Of a stretch of 57,275 nt of DNA, positions 39,301-47,359 are shown piece by piece. Numbering within the stretch: the first letter of the stretch is position 1; each line of letters opens with the position of its first letter. Position numbers and translations under genes: made by a program. The stretch is from Spartobacteria bacterium (GTDB taxonomy: Bacteria; Verrucomicrobiota; Verrucomicrobiia; Chthoniobacterales; UBA10450). The notes beneath the pieces were generated by a model. The model worked only from the letters and a program-made list of their open reading frames with translations, was not told where the DNA came from and did not search any database. The stretch is taken from NCBI GenBank assembly GCA_003169975.1, contig PNAA01000049.1, positions 1 through 57,275 on the forward strand. Reading direction: 5' to 3'.

Positions 39301-39377
39301 TGCTCACGCAAGTCGCCGTGCCGGCTCTCGAGCAGAATCGTCAGGAGGCGAAGTTGATCTTTCTTGCTCAGAGCCAT
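36294..39377 (-). CDS. Fused 2-oxoacid dehydrogenase E1-alpha/E1-beta/E2
   Basis: 1027 aa, three normally separate proteins in one chain. Residues 1-300 are E1-alpha (GHFHVSGMGHEA; thiamine diphosphate site GDAATRQGD at 142-150 with EDNGYGIS). Residues 325-655 are E1-beta (FGEDIEDPKGGVF, FNSPLAESTILG). Residues 690-763 are a lipoyl domain with the lipoylated Lys730 in ETDKA. Residues 800-1010 are the E2 acyltransferase core. I see no peripheral subunit-binding domain between lipoyl and core, as if fusion made it unnecessary for E1. At the active site H988 is present (DHRVVNG), but position 992, usually Asp, is Asn. Substrate may be branched-chain 2-oxoacids, fitting the leucine genes nearby; pyruvate is possible. 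E3 is not in the window. Confidence 0.93.
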   Translation of the reverse strand: MALSKKDQLRLLTILLESRHGDLREQNLNRQGKGHFHVSGMGHEALAAISFASEPDDYVCGYYRDRALILGRGVTSRELALDYFAKSKGQSHGRQMPSHYSYAARHIWSVPTPTGAQLLPACGIAWGIKLDAKPNLVIATVGDAATRQGDFFEAVCFAKERQLPVLFIVEDNGYGISSPTRRTNPLALDVLQPNDWRQIDGSDVPAVYEAGQEAMAHLRAGRGPVFFWVTMERLSSHTSSDDHKLYRSAEEIENLPEGDPLTKWKDRLIEEGVLSADEYAKLDQEIKERIRQEFIDAEREQDPAASELELQVTGALPRLADEVLPAGKYRIGDVVNQTLRAGLAKDAGRILFGEDIEDPKGGVFRLTQRLSTEFPEQVFNSPLAESTILGVACGLASYGKRPVFELQFIDFIGPAWNQLVTNLCNLRWRSFGTWTCPLVIYAPYGAYLPGGSLWHSQANEAPLAHYPGINIAIPSNPEDAAGLLWTAMHCEDPTFVLIPKHLLWAEHESAKPIRAVSLGKARVHRPGSDVTVVAWGNTMEKSIEALAKLGDKARVELIDLRSIAPWDHATIEESVRKTGRLVVVQEDTENCSVGQMIISHVTGQAELWEAMISPPILVSKGNVMIGYNPIYEYAALPDVKRIVRAIERSIEMRSERVVTGGAEPGRPKVELQAKPGSTPPATTKTAARTQKIVVPIMGEGIRSAKVVALLKKPGDRIELDDALCEVETDKAVYPIESSFAGTMGEWKTKIDDTVEIGQELGTIETEGAALDDQMEAAAEVSMRERVPAVPVAESRMTIAREPALSPTITRKLGRVVPANLQIDARWDAIKKAREAAKKSRDKNAPSPSVMVAWAVVRAMEKHAAFRSLMLDDDRIVENEDFDLGVAVSLDDDRLSTAVITEANKLDWPDFVRRYHETVEATRAGRVDAMNAPVVISSLGAFGVKAAAPIVVPPSVGTLFVGAAHHELSPNGKKAQSVEVITLSLTFDHRVVNGAGAANFVHKIKELIESFAIPEQRAVASPEVSRPA

Positions 39378-39479
39378 CGTCAGGTGTTGCGAGTTAAGGG
39401 TCGCGTTAGTTGAGAGAGCGAACCGGAACCGCGTCCATTCTCTACTCTCCGCGCTGAAGTCTCAACTTCCGTTCTACCC

Positions 39480-39528
39480 GGAGGGACGCGCTTCAGCGCG
39501 TCCAGGACATGCGGAAGCATGTCCCTCC
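39480..39528. repeat. Nested hairpin repeat upstream of the dehydrogenase fusion
   Basis: The outer arms GGAGGGAC and GTCCCTCC enclose two perfect hairpins, GGACGCGCTTCAGCGCGTCC and GGACATGC...GCATGTCC. It sits in the 5' region of the E1-E2 gene. Confidence 0.7.
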
Positions 39529-39553
39529 GAGTCGTCGCCTCGAGTTTCCGGGG

Positions 39554-39817
39554 TCACCGCCCCGGGCTATAGCGGGCGACGACGGCGTCGGCCGGTTTTT
39601 TGAATTTCGACGCGTCCGGCGCCTGCGCGCTGAAGTGGACGTTCGACTATTCCAGCTGCCCGAGCGGTTCGCCCTCGATGTCGCTTCCGGTCCCATTTAT
39701 AAAACGGCGTTCTTTTCGGAACGAGCACGCGGCCAGCCAATGATCGAGTTGTCCGAAGACCGGGGTCGCGAGGCCGAGGAGGAAGAGAAAAAGAAGCGGG
39801 CGGAAATGGCGTTTCAT
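39554..39817 (-). pseudogene. Small secreted protein interrupted by in-frame TAG
   Basis: The ATG at 39815-39817 opens a good signal peptide (FRPLLFLFLLGLATPVFG) and 56 residues up to TAG at 39647-39649. The same frame then continues for about 30 sense codons to TGA at 39554-39556. The mature part before the stop is short (QLDHWLAACSFRKERRF...). Either the short form is the real protein, or a longer secreted protein has gained a nonsense codon. No family is recognised. Confidence 0.4.
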
Positions 39818-39897
39818 GAAATTGGATAAAGGCAATTGCGTGATCTGCAAGCCTCCCGCGATTTGACGGGCGCGCGGGATGCGCTCACGTCGTAGGC

Positions 39898-41688
39898 GTG
39901 TCGACCGACCATGCGCCCAGCGGCGCGCCGCCACTCCGCCTCGGTTTTCTGCGACGGCTGAAGTGGTGGGTTTGGTTTACCGAAATCATCCGGCCAAGCG
40001 ACCTGCAAGGCACGCTGGTCTGGGCGGGGATCATCGGATTCTGCGGCGCGCTCACCTCGATCGGCTTTCGTTATGCGACGAGCCTCCTGCACAAGTTGCT
40101 CACCCGGAGCAATGAGCCGGGGCTGGCGGAAAGCTTCATCGCTCTTCCCTGGTGGGCCCGCCTAACGATTCCTGCGCTCGGCGGATTGCTCGCCGGGACC
40201 GTGCTCTTTATCGGCATGCGCTGGCACGGGGGCGTGACGACCGCCGACTACATGGAGGCGGTCGCGCTCGGGGATGGAAAAATCTCCACCCGCCGCAGCG
40301 TGGTGAAATGTCTCTCGGCCATGTTCACGATCGCCTCGGGCGGTTCGATCGGGCGCGAAGGTCCGCTCGTGCAGTTGTCATCGCTCGTCGCCTCGATCGC
40401 CGGCCGCATGCGGCACTGGTCGACACCGCGGCTGCGCCTGCTGGTCGGCTGCGGAGCGGCCGCCGGGATCGCGTCGGCCTACAACGCGCCCATCGCGGGC
40501 GCGCTCTTTGTCGCCGAAATCGTGCTCGGCTCGGTCGCGATGGAAATTTTCGGGCCGCTCGTTTTCGCGTCGGTCATCGCGACGCTCACGGTGCGCGGTT
40601 TTATCGGGCCCGACCCGATCTACGCGATTCCGCATTTCCAGCTACACTCGGACTGGGAAATTGTGCCGCATTTTTTCCTCGGCCTCTTTGCCGGCCTGGT
40701 GGCGCCGTGGTTTCTCCGACTGCTCCACGCCAGCGAGAATTTGGCCGGCCGGGTGCACGTGCCGGTTTTTCTCAAGATGTTTGTCGGCGGATTGGTCGTC
40801 GGTGCGCTCGCCATTTTCCGTCCGGAGGTCTGCGGGAATGGCTATAGCGCGGTGAACACGATTCTCGCCGGCCATTGGGCCTGGCAGCTCGTGGCGGCAA
40901 TCCTGATTTTCAAAGTGCTCGCCACCGCCGCGACGTTCGGCTCCGGCGCGGTCGGCGGCGTCTTTACGCCGACGCTCTTCGTCGGCGCGAGTCTCGGTTA
41001 TTTGTTCGGGATCGCCGCCGGCCATTTCCCCGGCGGCCTAACGACCAACCCGAATGCCTTCGCGCTCGTCGGGATGGGCGCATTCCTCGCCGCCACGACG
41101 CACGCGCCGATCATGGCCATCATCATGATCTTCGAGCTGACGCTGGATTACCAAATCATCCTGCCACTCATGCTGGCCTGCGTGGTGGGTTACTATACTT
41201 CGGTCAGCATCGAGAAGCGCTCGATCTACAGCGAGTCGCTCAAACGCAAGGGCGCGGGCGATTACCGGCGGCAGCTGGCGGAACTGCATGTGCGCGATTT
41301 GCTCAAGCCCGATCCGTTAACCGTCTCGCCGACGGCGCGCTTCGCCGAGATCGGAGAAAAGTTCATCGCGAACCGGTTCAATTATCTTTACGTCGCGGAA
41401 GGTCACCGTTTCGTTGGCGCCATCTCGCTGCACGACATCAAGAATTACCTGAATGCGCCGGAGCTGGCCGAGTTGGTCATCGCAGGCGACATCCTGCGCG
41501 AGGATTTTCCGACTATTCCCCCCTCCGCCACACTAAGCGAAGCGCTCGAGCGCTTCGCCCGCCATCAAGGGGAGCGCCTGCCGGTCGTGAGCGAACAGGA
41601 GGGGCACCGGCTGGTCGGTAGTCTTTCAAAAACAGATGTCATCCTGGCCCTCGCCGGCAGCGCCCGGCAGACCACGCCGGCGGTGTGA
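39898..41688 (+). CDS. ClC-family chloride channel/transporter with CBS domains
   Basis: 596 aa with a GTG start. The membrane part (about 35-450) has the ClC filter segments GSIGREGPLVQ and GAVGGVFTP plus many hydrophobic helices. The C-terminal part contains two CBS motifs (DLLKPDPLTVSP... and DILREDFPTIPP...) followed by SLSKTDVILAL. In exchanger-type ClCs a Glu follows the first filter motif as in GREGP, which is present. It is followed by thrC after 17 bases. Confidence 0.95.
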   Translation: MSTDHAPSGAPPLRLGFLRRLKWWVWFTEIIRPSDLQGTLVWAGIIGFCGALTSIGFRYATSLLHKLLTRSNEPGLAESFIALPWWARLTIPALGGLLAGTVLFIGMRWHGGVTTADYMEAVALGDGKISTRRSVVKCLSAMFTIASGGSIGREGPLVQLSSLVASIAGRMRHWSTPRLRLLVGCGAAAGIASAYNAPIAGALFVAEIVLGSVAMEIFGPLVFASVIATLTVRGFIGPDPIYAIPHFQLHSDWEIVPHFFLGLFAGLVAPWFLRLLHASENLAGRVHVPVFLKMFVGGLVVGALAIFRPEVCGNGYSAVNTILAGHWAWQLVAAILIFKVLATAATFGSGAVGGVFTPTLFVGASLGYLFGIAAGHFPGGLTTNPNAFALVGMGAFLAATTHAPIMAIIMIFELTLDYQIILPLMLACVVGYYTSVSIEKRSIYSESLKRKGAGDYRRQLAELHVRDLLKPDPLTVSPTARFAEIGEKFIANRFNYLYVAEGHRFVGAISLHDIKNYLNAPELAELVIAGDILREDFPTIPPSATLSEALERFARHQGERLPVVSEQEGHRLVGSLSKTDVILALAGSARQTTPAV

Positions 41689-41705
41689 CCAACGACGCCT
41701 AACGA

Positions 41706-42827
41706 ATGGACAGGAACCCTCAGCCAGGGAAAGCCGCAGTGCAGGGCAGGGGAGTGATCGCCCGTTACGGGGCGTTTCTTCCCGTGACGGCCGCGACTCC
41801 AGTTGTCTCGTTAGGCGAGGGGAATACTCCGCTGATTTTTTCTCCGCGCCTGAGCGCCGCGGTCGGCCGCGGGTGCGAGGTGTTCGTGAAATGCGAAGGA
41901 CTCAATCCGAGCGGGTCGTTCAAGGATCGCGGCATGACGGTGGCCGTTTCCAAGGCGCTGGCGCGTGGCGCGCAAGCGCTCATCTGCGCCTCGACTGGCA
42001 ACACGTCCGCCTCCGCCGCCGCCTATGCGGCGCGGGCCGGCATGCGCTGCGCGGTTGTCCTGCCCGCGGGCAAAATCGCGAGCGGGAAGATGGTCCAGGC
42101 GTTCATCTATGGCGCACGGATCGTCGCGATCGACGGAAATTTCGACCAGGCGCTGGAGATCGTTAGGGCGCTCGGCGCGCGGGATGATTTTGCGATTGTC
42201 AACTCGATCAATCCCGATCGCATCGCCGGGCAAAAAACGGCCGCCTTCGAGATCGTGGACGAGTTGGGCGACGCGCCGGATCTCCATCTGTTGCCGGTCG
42301 GCAACGCCGGCAACATCACCGCCTATTGGGCGGGGTATCAGGAATACTGCGCGGCCGGAAAAGCTACGCGACATCCGCGCATGATCGGTTTCCAGGCCGC
42401 CGGGGCCGCGCCGATTTATCGCGGTGAAGTCGTCACCAAACCGGAGACCGTTGCCACTGCGATCCGGATCGGGAATCCCGCGAGCTGGGCGCAGGCGACT
42501 CGCGCCATCGAAGAATCACGCGGCCTGATCGACATCGTGACCGATGAGGAAATTCTCGACGCGCAACGCTGGCTGGCCAGCGCGGAAGGAATCTTCGTCG
42601 AGCCCGCGAGCGCGGCTCCGATCGCCGGGCTCCTGCGCGCCGGCGCGGCGGGACACGCATCCTGTTTTTCTGCTTCCTCGATCCCAGATGGGAGCCGGAT
42701 CGTTTGCACGGTGACCGGACATGGATTGAAAGATCCCGAAGTAGTCTCCGCCGCCATCCCGCCGCCGCAGCCCGTTTCGCCTAACGAGTCGGCCGTTTGG
42801 CGCGCGCTGGAAAACGGCCGGAGTTGA
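41706..42827 (+). CDS. thrC: Threonine synthase
   Basis: 373 aa, short (plant/archaeal-like) type. The PLP lysine lies in [20 protein letters not shown], the [17 protein letters not shown] loop and the [13 protein letters not shown] phosphate-binding loop are clear. It converts O-phosphohomoserine to threonine. It is followed after 42 bases by the aspartate kinase gene, the first enzyme of the same pathway. Copies of the dispersed word occur before it (41697) and inside it (41808, 42779). Confidence 0.95.
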   Translation: MDRNPQPGKAAVQGRGVIARYGAFLPVTAATPVVSLGEGNTPLIFSPRLSAAVGRGCEVFVKCEGLNPSGSFKDRGMTVAVSKALARGAQALICASTGNTSASAAAYAARAGMRCAVVLPAGKIASGKMVQAFIYGARIVAIDGNFDQALEIVRALGARDDFAIVNSINPDRIAGQKTAAFEIVDELGDAPDLHLLPVGNAGNITAYWAGYQEYCAAGKATRHPRMIGFQAAGAAPIYRGEVVTKPETVATAIRIGNPASWAQATRAIEESRGLIDIVTDEEILDAQRWLASAEGIFVEPASAAPIAGLLRAGAAGHASCFSASSIPDGSRIVCTVTGHGLKDPEVVSAAIPPPQPVSPNESAVWRALENGRS

Positions 42828-42869
42828 CAGCCCCGCCAGAATGGAGAAAACGGGGCGGCGCTCTTCATC

Positions 42870-44114
42870 ATGAGTTTGATCGTTCAAAAATACGGCGGCA
42901 CATCGGTCGGCAACGCGGAACGCATCCGGCGGGTGGCGGAGCGTTTGATCGCGACCAAGAAAGCCGGGCATGACGTGGTCGCGGTCATCTCGGCCATGGC
43001 CGGCGTGACCGATGGGCTGATCAAACTGGCGCGCGAAATGTCAGCGCAGCCGAGTGAGCGCGAGATGGATGTGCTTCTCGCGACCGGCGAGCAAAGCGCC
43101 AGCGCGCTCACCGCCATGGCCGTGAACGCGCTCGGCGGCAAAGCGATCTCGTTAACCGGCGCCGCCGCCGGGATCGTGACCGACGGCGTCCACACCAAGG
43201 CGAAGATCGCGCACATTTCTCCACGGCAAATAAACGAGCTCTTGGCCGAGGATTACATCGTCATTGTCGCGGGCTTCCAGGGGCAGAGTCCGCAGGGCGC
43301 GATCACCACGTTAGGCCGGGGCGGGTCCGACCTGACCGCGATCGCGCTCGCGGCGGCGTTGAAGGCGGATGATTGCCAGATCTTCACCGATGTCGATGGC
43401 GTCCACACCTGCGACCCGCGCGTCGTTCCGGACGCGAGCAAGATTGACGAGATCGCCTACGACGAATTGCTCGAGATGGCGGGCGCCGGTTCCAAGGTGA
43501 TGCAATCGCGCGCGGTCGAATTTGCGAAGAAATTCGGCGTCGGTTTTGAAGTTCGCTCCAGCCAGAAGGACGTGCCCGGGACCAAGGCACGGGAAGTGAC
43601 CCCCAACATGGAGGACGTCGTGGTGCGCGGCGTCAGCCTCGAGCGTAACCAGGCGAAAATCACCATCTGCGGCGTGCCGGACCGGCCCGGATCCGCCGGC
43701 GCGATCTTCGCCGCGATCGCGGCCGCGAATCTGAGCGTCGACATGATCGTGCAAAACGCCTCGGGCACCGGGACGGCCGACTTGTCCTTCACCCTGCAGA
43801 AGGACGATTTGGTGCCCGCCGAAATAATGCTGACGCGGCTCGTGCCGAAACTCGGCGCGGCCGCGATGACGGCGACCACCGGGGTGGCGAAACTCAGCGT
43901 CGTCGGCATCGGGATGCGCTCGCATGCCGGCGTTGCTTCGCGCCTTTTTGAGTGTCTCGGCGCCGCCGGGGTGAACATTCAATTGATCTCGACCTCCGAA
44001 ATCAAGATCGCGGTCGTGATCGACGAAACAGAGCTTGACCGCGCCGCGCAAGCGACGCACGCGGCCTTCGGGCTCGCACAGCCACGACCGCCATCGAACA
44101 CCGCGCCGACTTAG
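42870..44114 (+). CDS. lysC: Aspartate kinase
   Basis: 414 aa. The kinase domain opens with IVQKYGGTSVGN. FQGQSPQGAITTLGRGGSDLTA and VDGVHTCDPRV are conserved active-site segments. Two ACT domains follow (about 265-400: ITICGVPDRPGSAGAIF and LSVVGIGMRSHAGVASRLF), so feedback inhibition by lysine and/or threonine is expected. It is a monofunctional enzyme without homoserine dehydrogenase and likely shares a transcript with thrC. Confidence 0.96.
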   Translation: MSLIVQKYGGTSVGNAERIRRVAERLIATKKAGHDVVAVISAMAGVTDGLIKLAREMSAQPSEREMDVLLATGEQSASALTAMAVNALGGKAISLTGAAAGIVTDGVHTKAKIAHISPRQINELLAEDYIVIVAGFQGQSPQGAITTLGRGGSDLTAIALAAALKADDCQIFTDVDGVHTCDPRVVPDASKIDEIAYDELLEMAGAGSKVMQSRAVEFAKKFGVGFEVRSSQKDVPGTKAREVTPNMEDVVVRGVSLERNQAKITICGVPDRPGSAGAIFAAIAAANLSVDMIVQNASGTGTADLSFTLQKDDLVPAEIMLTRLVPKLGAAAMTATTGVAKLSVVGIGMRSHAGVASRLFECLGAAGVNIQLISTSEIKIAVVIDETELDRAAQATHAAFGLAQPRPPSNTAPT

Positions 44115-44269
44115 CGGTGCCGCTTCGCCTAACGACCACCGGGCGGGATTCGCTTGTAGGAATCACGCGAGTGCCGCAGTCGTATCAAGCCGCCGTGGCC
44201 CGCCGAGCGCGCAGCGTCCGATGCTTCGCTGGGGGCCCGCCTGAGGCGGGTTACCCCGGCCGCCTGGCG

Positions 44270-44746
44270 TCAGCCCTGGCCACGACTACCGCCGGCTGCC
44301 GGACGCTCCAACTTCTTACGCATCCGGACATGTTTCACGGCATCAAAAATCGTCGGCGCCGGCCCGACGACGACGAACCCATGCTTTTGGTAAAATCGCT
44401 GGGCGTCATCGCGCGCGTTGAGCACGATCGACGTGGCGCCTGCGGCCCGCGCGCGGCGCGCGAATTCCCGCAGGATCGTGCTGCCCAGCCCGCGTCCTTG
44501 CGCCTCGGGGGCGACCGCCATGAAACGAACCTGAGCCTCGGCCGGTGTATTGAAATGCAAACGTCCGACGGCCAGAGCGCGTGAATCGGGCCCAACGATC
44601 ATGAGATGCTCGCTGTCCGCTTCGCGATCATCTTTTTCCGAGCCGCGCGGCTGATGCCAGGCCGCGCGCAGAACGCGCCAGCGAAGATCAAAATAATCGT
44701 CCCACTCGGCAGGTGTCCGGGGAACAACCGGCGAGGTCGATGTCAT
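44270..44746 (-). CDS. GNAT-family N-acetyltransferase
   Basis: 158 aa from the ATG at 44744-44746; the frame extends 14 residues further upstream. The acetyl-CoA-binding motif A is MAVAPEAQGRGLGSTIL (Q/RxxGxG/A), followed by NARDDAQRFYQKHGFVV, typical of ElaA-like and related small-molecule acetyltransferases. The substrate is unknown. It is the last gene of the core-like region before the mobile elements; a GCCTAACGA word lies just past its 3' end (44127). Confidence 0.87.
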   Translation of the reverse strand: MTSTSPVVPRTPAEWDDYFDLRWRVLRAAWHQPRGSEKDDREADSEHLMIVGPDSRALAVGRLHFNTPAEAQVRFMAVAPEAQGRGLGSTILREFARRARAAGATSIVLNARDDAQRFYQKHGFVVVGPAPTIFDAVKHVRMRKKLERPAAGGSRGQG

Positions 44747-44889
44747 ACCGGCGTCGAGTTCTCGATCCACGAGCAAATATATCAACACATCCGGCGATTG
44801 AAACGAATCTTGAAGCTCCTGGAGCGGGGAGACACCAGAACGTCGAGTCGCTATCGATTTTCATTGCCTAGGCCAATAACATCATACAA

Positions 44890-44902
44890 TATATGTCATA
44901 TA
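44890..44902. repeat. 13-base palindrome TATATGTCATATA at insertion site A
   Basis: TATATGTCATATA is a perfect palindrome around its central base. It lies two bases upstream of the target duplication of element A. An identical copy occurs at 49839-49851 at the same offset from element B. Confidence 0.85.
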
Positions 44903-44985
44903 AAATAGCGTGGTGTTGGGGTGCATATCGTTATAGAGATTATAACCTTGCTTCGGCTCCCACTGTTCGACTGAAATCACGTCCG

Positions 44986-45450
44986 ATGCCGACGGACGAC
45001 GAAGCGAACAGATTTTACCGGGCAATGTCCGACGCAGAACTGGATAATTGGTTAGCTGGAGCTGCTGCGGATCACCATCATCGGGAACGAGCGCGCCTTG
45101 AAAAAGAACGTCGGCTGAAAGAGCGAGATGACCAGGCAGCTGAACGTCGCCACCTTGAAAATCTGCAAGCGATTGGAAAGACCGATCCGTGGACGAAGGC
45201 CCAAACACTCGCAACGATTGGATCGTTTGTTCTGGGCGTTTTAGCAACGCTTCTAGCCTTTGGGCTCTGCCACTCCATACCTCAGCGCGCAACGCCTGAA
45301 GCAGCATGGCCAACATCATCCCCGACCATCCAATTGCCCATTTCCGCCTCAGCGGCACCGGAGGCAAGTTCCAGCATTTCCACACCATCACCGCAGCCAA
45401 CGGCAACAGAATCACCGCTTGCGTCAGCGTCACCAACCCCGAAGCCGTAA
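44986..45450 (+). CDS. Transposon cargo: coiled-coil membrane-anchored protein
   Basis: 154 aa from the ATG at 44986; the open frame upstream crosses the element terminus and is not likely coding. A charged coiled-coil (RERARLEKERRLKERD...) is followed by one membrane segment (TIGSFVLGVLATLLAFGLC) and a Pro/Ser/Thr-rich tail. The stop abuts the transposase stop (45451), tail to tail. An opposite-strand frame covers the same bases but looks less protein-like. No family is recognised. Confidence 0.6.
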   Translation: MPTDDEANRFYRAMSDAELDNWLAGAAADHHHRERARLEKERRLKERDDQAAERRHLENLQAIGKTDPWTKAQTLATIGSFVLGVLATLLAFGLCHSIPQRATPEAAWPTSSPTIQLPISASAAPEASSSISTPSPQPTATESPLASASPTPKP

Positions 45451-46359
45451 TCATATTCCCGCTGTCGCGAAAGCCTGCTCGAATTTCGCGTCCTCTTTGC
45501 GCCGCATGAAAGCGGCAGTTATTTCAACTACATGGCGCAAATCCCACCGTTCAATCTCAACGCCTGCGGCTATGGCTGGCGTAGTTCCGAGCGTGGTATG
45601 CTTGCGGACAAAGTTGTAAACGCCTAGGTGCAGCGCGACCGCCAGCTTGTGCGTCGCCAAGTCCTTGCTGTAGCCAAGTCCCTTCCGCTGAAACCGCTTT
45701 AGTTCCTGCCGCACAGTCAGGAATGCGCGCTCAATATGGCTCGTGGTTAGGTTTTGAAGGTTTGGCGAGCCTACTACCGCCTTGCGCTCCGACGTAACCA
45801 GCTTACGAACGCCTTCATTCTTTCCATAACGCGCCAGCGTGCCATCTAGCAGGATCGGATCACCGAAAATCTTGGTTTCCGTTCCGTAGCTGTAGCCTTC
45901 GTAACCGAAGTGAGTTCGGATGTGCGCGGGATATGCGGGTAAGTTGTCGGTTGCGATCTGGACAGGGCCGCTCACCCGCTTACTCACGTCCTCGACGAAT
46001 GAATAACCAGTCCACCAGTCGCGCTTCCCGATCTTGTGGGAAAAGATAAGTTTGGTGTCAGAGTCGATGCAGGCCCAGAGCCAAAAGTCCCCGCGCTCGG
46101 GGTCTTTCCTGTTCGCCATACGGCCAGCGTGACAGCCGACGTATTGCCATTGCTCATCCATCTCGATTCGGTTGCAACGCAAGTCTCGAAACTCCGAATC
46201 CATGTAGTCCGCAAAGGCAGCGCCCGTCTCTCGGATGATGCGCGTAATGACATACTTTTCTGTCCTGAGCATTCGGGCGATTGCTCGAATCGGAGTTCCC
46301 TCGCAGAGTGCCGCTAGAACGTAAGCCTGTTTTTCTTTCGAGAGTCTTCGGTTGTCCAT
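45451..46359 (-). CDS. IS1-family DDE transposase (element A)
   Basis: 302 aa, single ORF. An N-terminal helix-turn-helix (residues 5-45) precedes a DDE core with D68 in IEMDEQWQYVG, D138 in ATDNLPAY and E210 in TSHIERAFLTVRQ. Then come KGLGYSKDL and YNFVRKHTTLGTTP. These match the IS1 InsB landmarks (DEQWGYVG, TDGWPLY, RIERHNLNLRQH). No frameshifted InsA/InsB arrangement is present. It is about 70 percent identical by eye to the transposase of element B, so the two are related but distinct elements. The promoter is in the divergent region at 46375-46436. Confidence 0.93.
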   Translation of the reverse strand: MDNRRLSKEKQAYVLAALCEGTPIRAIARMLRTEKYVITRIIRETGAAFADYMDSEFRDLRCNRIEMDEQWQYVGCHAGRMANRKDPERGDFWLWACIDSDTKLIFSHKIGKRDWWTGYSFVEDVSKRVSGPVQIATDNLPAYPAHIRTHFGYEGYSYGTETKIFGDPILLDGTLARYGKNEGVRKLVTSERKAVVGSPNLQNLTTSHIERAFLTVRQELKRFQRKGLGYSKDLATHKLAVALHLGVYNFVRKHTTLGTTPAIAAGVEIERWDLRHVVEITAAFMRRKEDAKFEQAFATAGI

Positions 46360-46374
46360 AATTTATGTTTGACT

Positions 46375-46436
46375 ACTTGAAAGAATATATATAACGTTAG
46401 TATAGGTCAAGATAAATAGTATATATATTTTCAAGT
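46375..46436. promoter_or_regulatory. Divergent promoter with palindromic operator (element A)
   Basis: Leftward, TTGACC (complement of 46405-46410) and TATTCT (complement of 46382-46387) are spaced 17 bases apart and end 22 bases before the transposase ATG. Inverted arms ACTTGAAAGAATATATATA and TATATATATTTTCAAGT flank this promoter; the right arm runs into the GTG of the divergent small gene. A regulator bound here would control both genes. Confidence 0.7.
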
Positions 46437-46605
46437 GGTTAAGACACAACACGGCGGGAAACGGAAAGGCGCTGGCCGAAAGCCACAGGGCAAAAAGCCG
46501 GTTCTGGTCACGCTGACAGAGACAAACGTGAAACGGGCAAAGAAGCGCGAAGATAACTTCTCCGGGCTGCTGGATCGGCTGCTGGCCGACTGGATAAACC
46601 GCTAG
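46435..46605 (+). CDS. Small AGRKP/ribbon-helix-helix-like protein (element A)
   Basis: 56 aa from the GTG at 46435; the upstream frame hits TAG at 46417, so no other start is available. It is Lys/Arg-rich with GGKRKGAGRKPQGKK, a predicted strand (VLVTLTETNV) and two helices ending NFSGLLDRLLADW, a layout like ribbon-helix-helix repressors. A clear relative (GGKRQGAGRKPMGK, NFSGLLDRLLAAW) is at the same place in element B. It is divergent from the transposase across a palindrome, so I infer a repressor or partner of transposition. The stop overlaps the convergent gene by 4 bases (CTAG). Confidence 0.75.
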   Translation: MVKTQHGGKRKGAGRKPQGKKPVLVTLTETNVKRAKKREDNFSGLLDRLLADWINR

Positions 46606-46781
46606 CTCTTCTTGATCGCGGCGCGCTTTTTGATGTCTCGAAATTCCTTTTTCATTCTCGGATCGGAAAGCAAATCCTCGCCTCGGACTTTCTTGCTTCC
46701 CGTTGCTTTGCGAACCATTACGGCGATGTCCGTATTGAAGTCGGCAGCATCCTCTTTCGAGGAGGGTTTTCGAGTTGCCAC
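46602..46781 (-). CDS. Small conserved transposon protein, MVRKAT family (element A)
   Basis: 59 aa from a GTG at 46779-46781. The sequence includes DFNTDIAVMVRKATGS, GEDLL and MKKEFRDIKKR. It aligns by eye with a 55-aa protein of element B (DFNQQTADMVRKATQS, GEELL, LKKQFREIKKQ), and in both elements it converges on the AGRKP gene. Conservation of sequence, size and position across two diverged elements argues it is a real gene. It is helical and charged. The function is unknown; it could modulate the transposase or act with the AGRKP protein. Confidence 0.72.
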   Translation of the reverse strand: MATRKPSSKEDAADFNTDIAVMVRKATGSKKVRGEDLLSDPRMKKEFRDIKKRAAIKKS

Positions 46782-46819
46782 GCTTCACTGTTTCAGATTT
46801 CCTTTGGTTCGCAAGTAAT

Positions 46820-47359
46820 ATGGCCGCAAGCCTGAAGAGTCGGATCGATAAGCTGCTGAACGATCTCGGGGCCAAGCCTGCTCCCGGCACCGTTGATATT
46901 CGCAACAGGTTGTCGATTTTCTCCCGACTCGCCGAGGACCTTGAGAGTGGCCAAAGCGCGATTGAGGCGGATCAGCAGATAGCGGTTATGCAGCAAACGA
47001 TAAGCGAGTTGCAGTCGAAGCTTCAGCTCGCGAACGCGCAGAGCGAGCAGCTTCAGAAAGTACTTGATGCCGCTAGAGACAAAATCCGGGAGATAGAGCA
47101 GCAGCAGGAACAGAACGAAGACCTCAGCACCATAGAGCGCCAGATTTTGTACTTCTTTGACAGAAACGGCGAAGCATTTGAGCCCGGAGTAGCACGACAC
47201 ATTGGCAAACCCGCAGGATCGCTCGACGATATGCTTGACAGGCTGGTTGCAGACAAATTTCTGCATTCCAAGATGGAATGGGAGGTGTCGGTTAAAATCT
47301 ACTTCCTCAGCAAGAAGGGGAAATCTTGGTTGGCTAGGGACAGGGAGCGCGGCCCCTGA
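46820..47359 (+). CDS. Transposon cargo: coiled-coil protein with winged-helix-like C terminus
   Basis: 179 aa from the ATG at 46820 (MAASLKSRIDKLL). The middle is a long coiled coil (IAVMQQTISELQSKLQLANA...IREIEQQQEQ). The C-terminal 60 residues (LSTIERQILYFFDRN...KPAGSLDDMLDRLVADKFL...VKIYFLSKKGKSWL) look like a winged helix: helices with a strand-turn-strand wing. It may bind DNA. It stops 40 bases before the right element end. Confidence 0.7.
   Translation: MAASLKSRIDKLLNDLGAKPAPGTVDIRNRLSIFSRLAEDLESGQSAIEADQQIAVMQQTISELQSKLQLANAQSEQLQKVLDAARDKIREIEQQQEQNEDLSTIERQILYFFDRNGEAFEPGVARHIGKPAGSLDDMLDRLVADKFLHSKMEWEVSVKIYFLSKKGKSWLARDRERGP

Noticed and set aside
37857-39413. A 518-codon rightward open frame
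   Set aside because: Antisense shadow of the E1 part of the dehydrogenase fusion; no domains.
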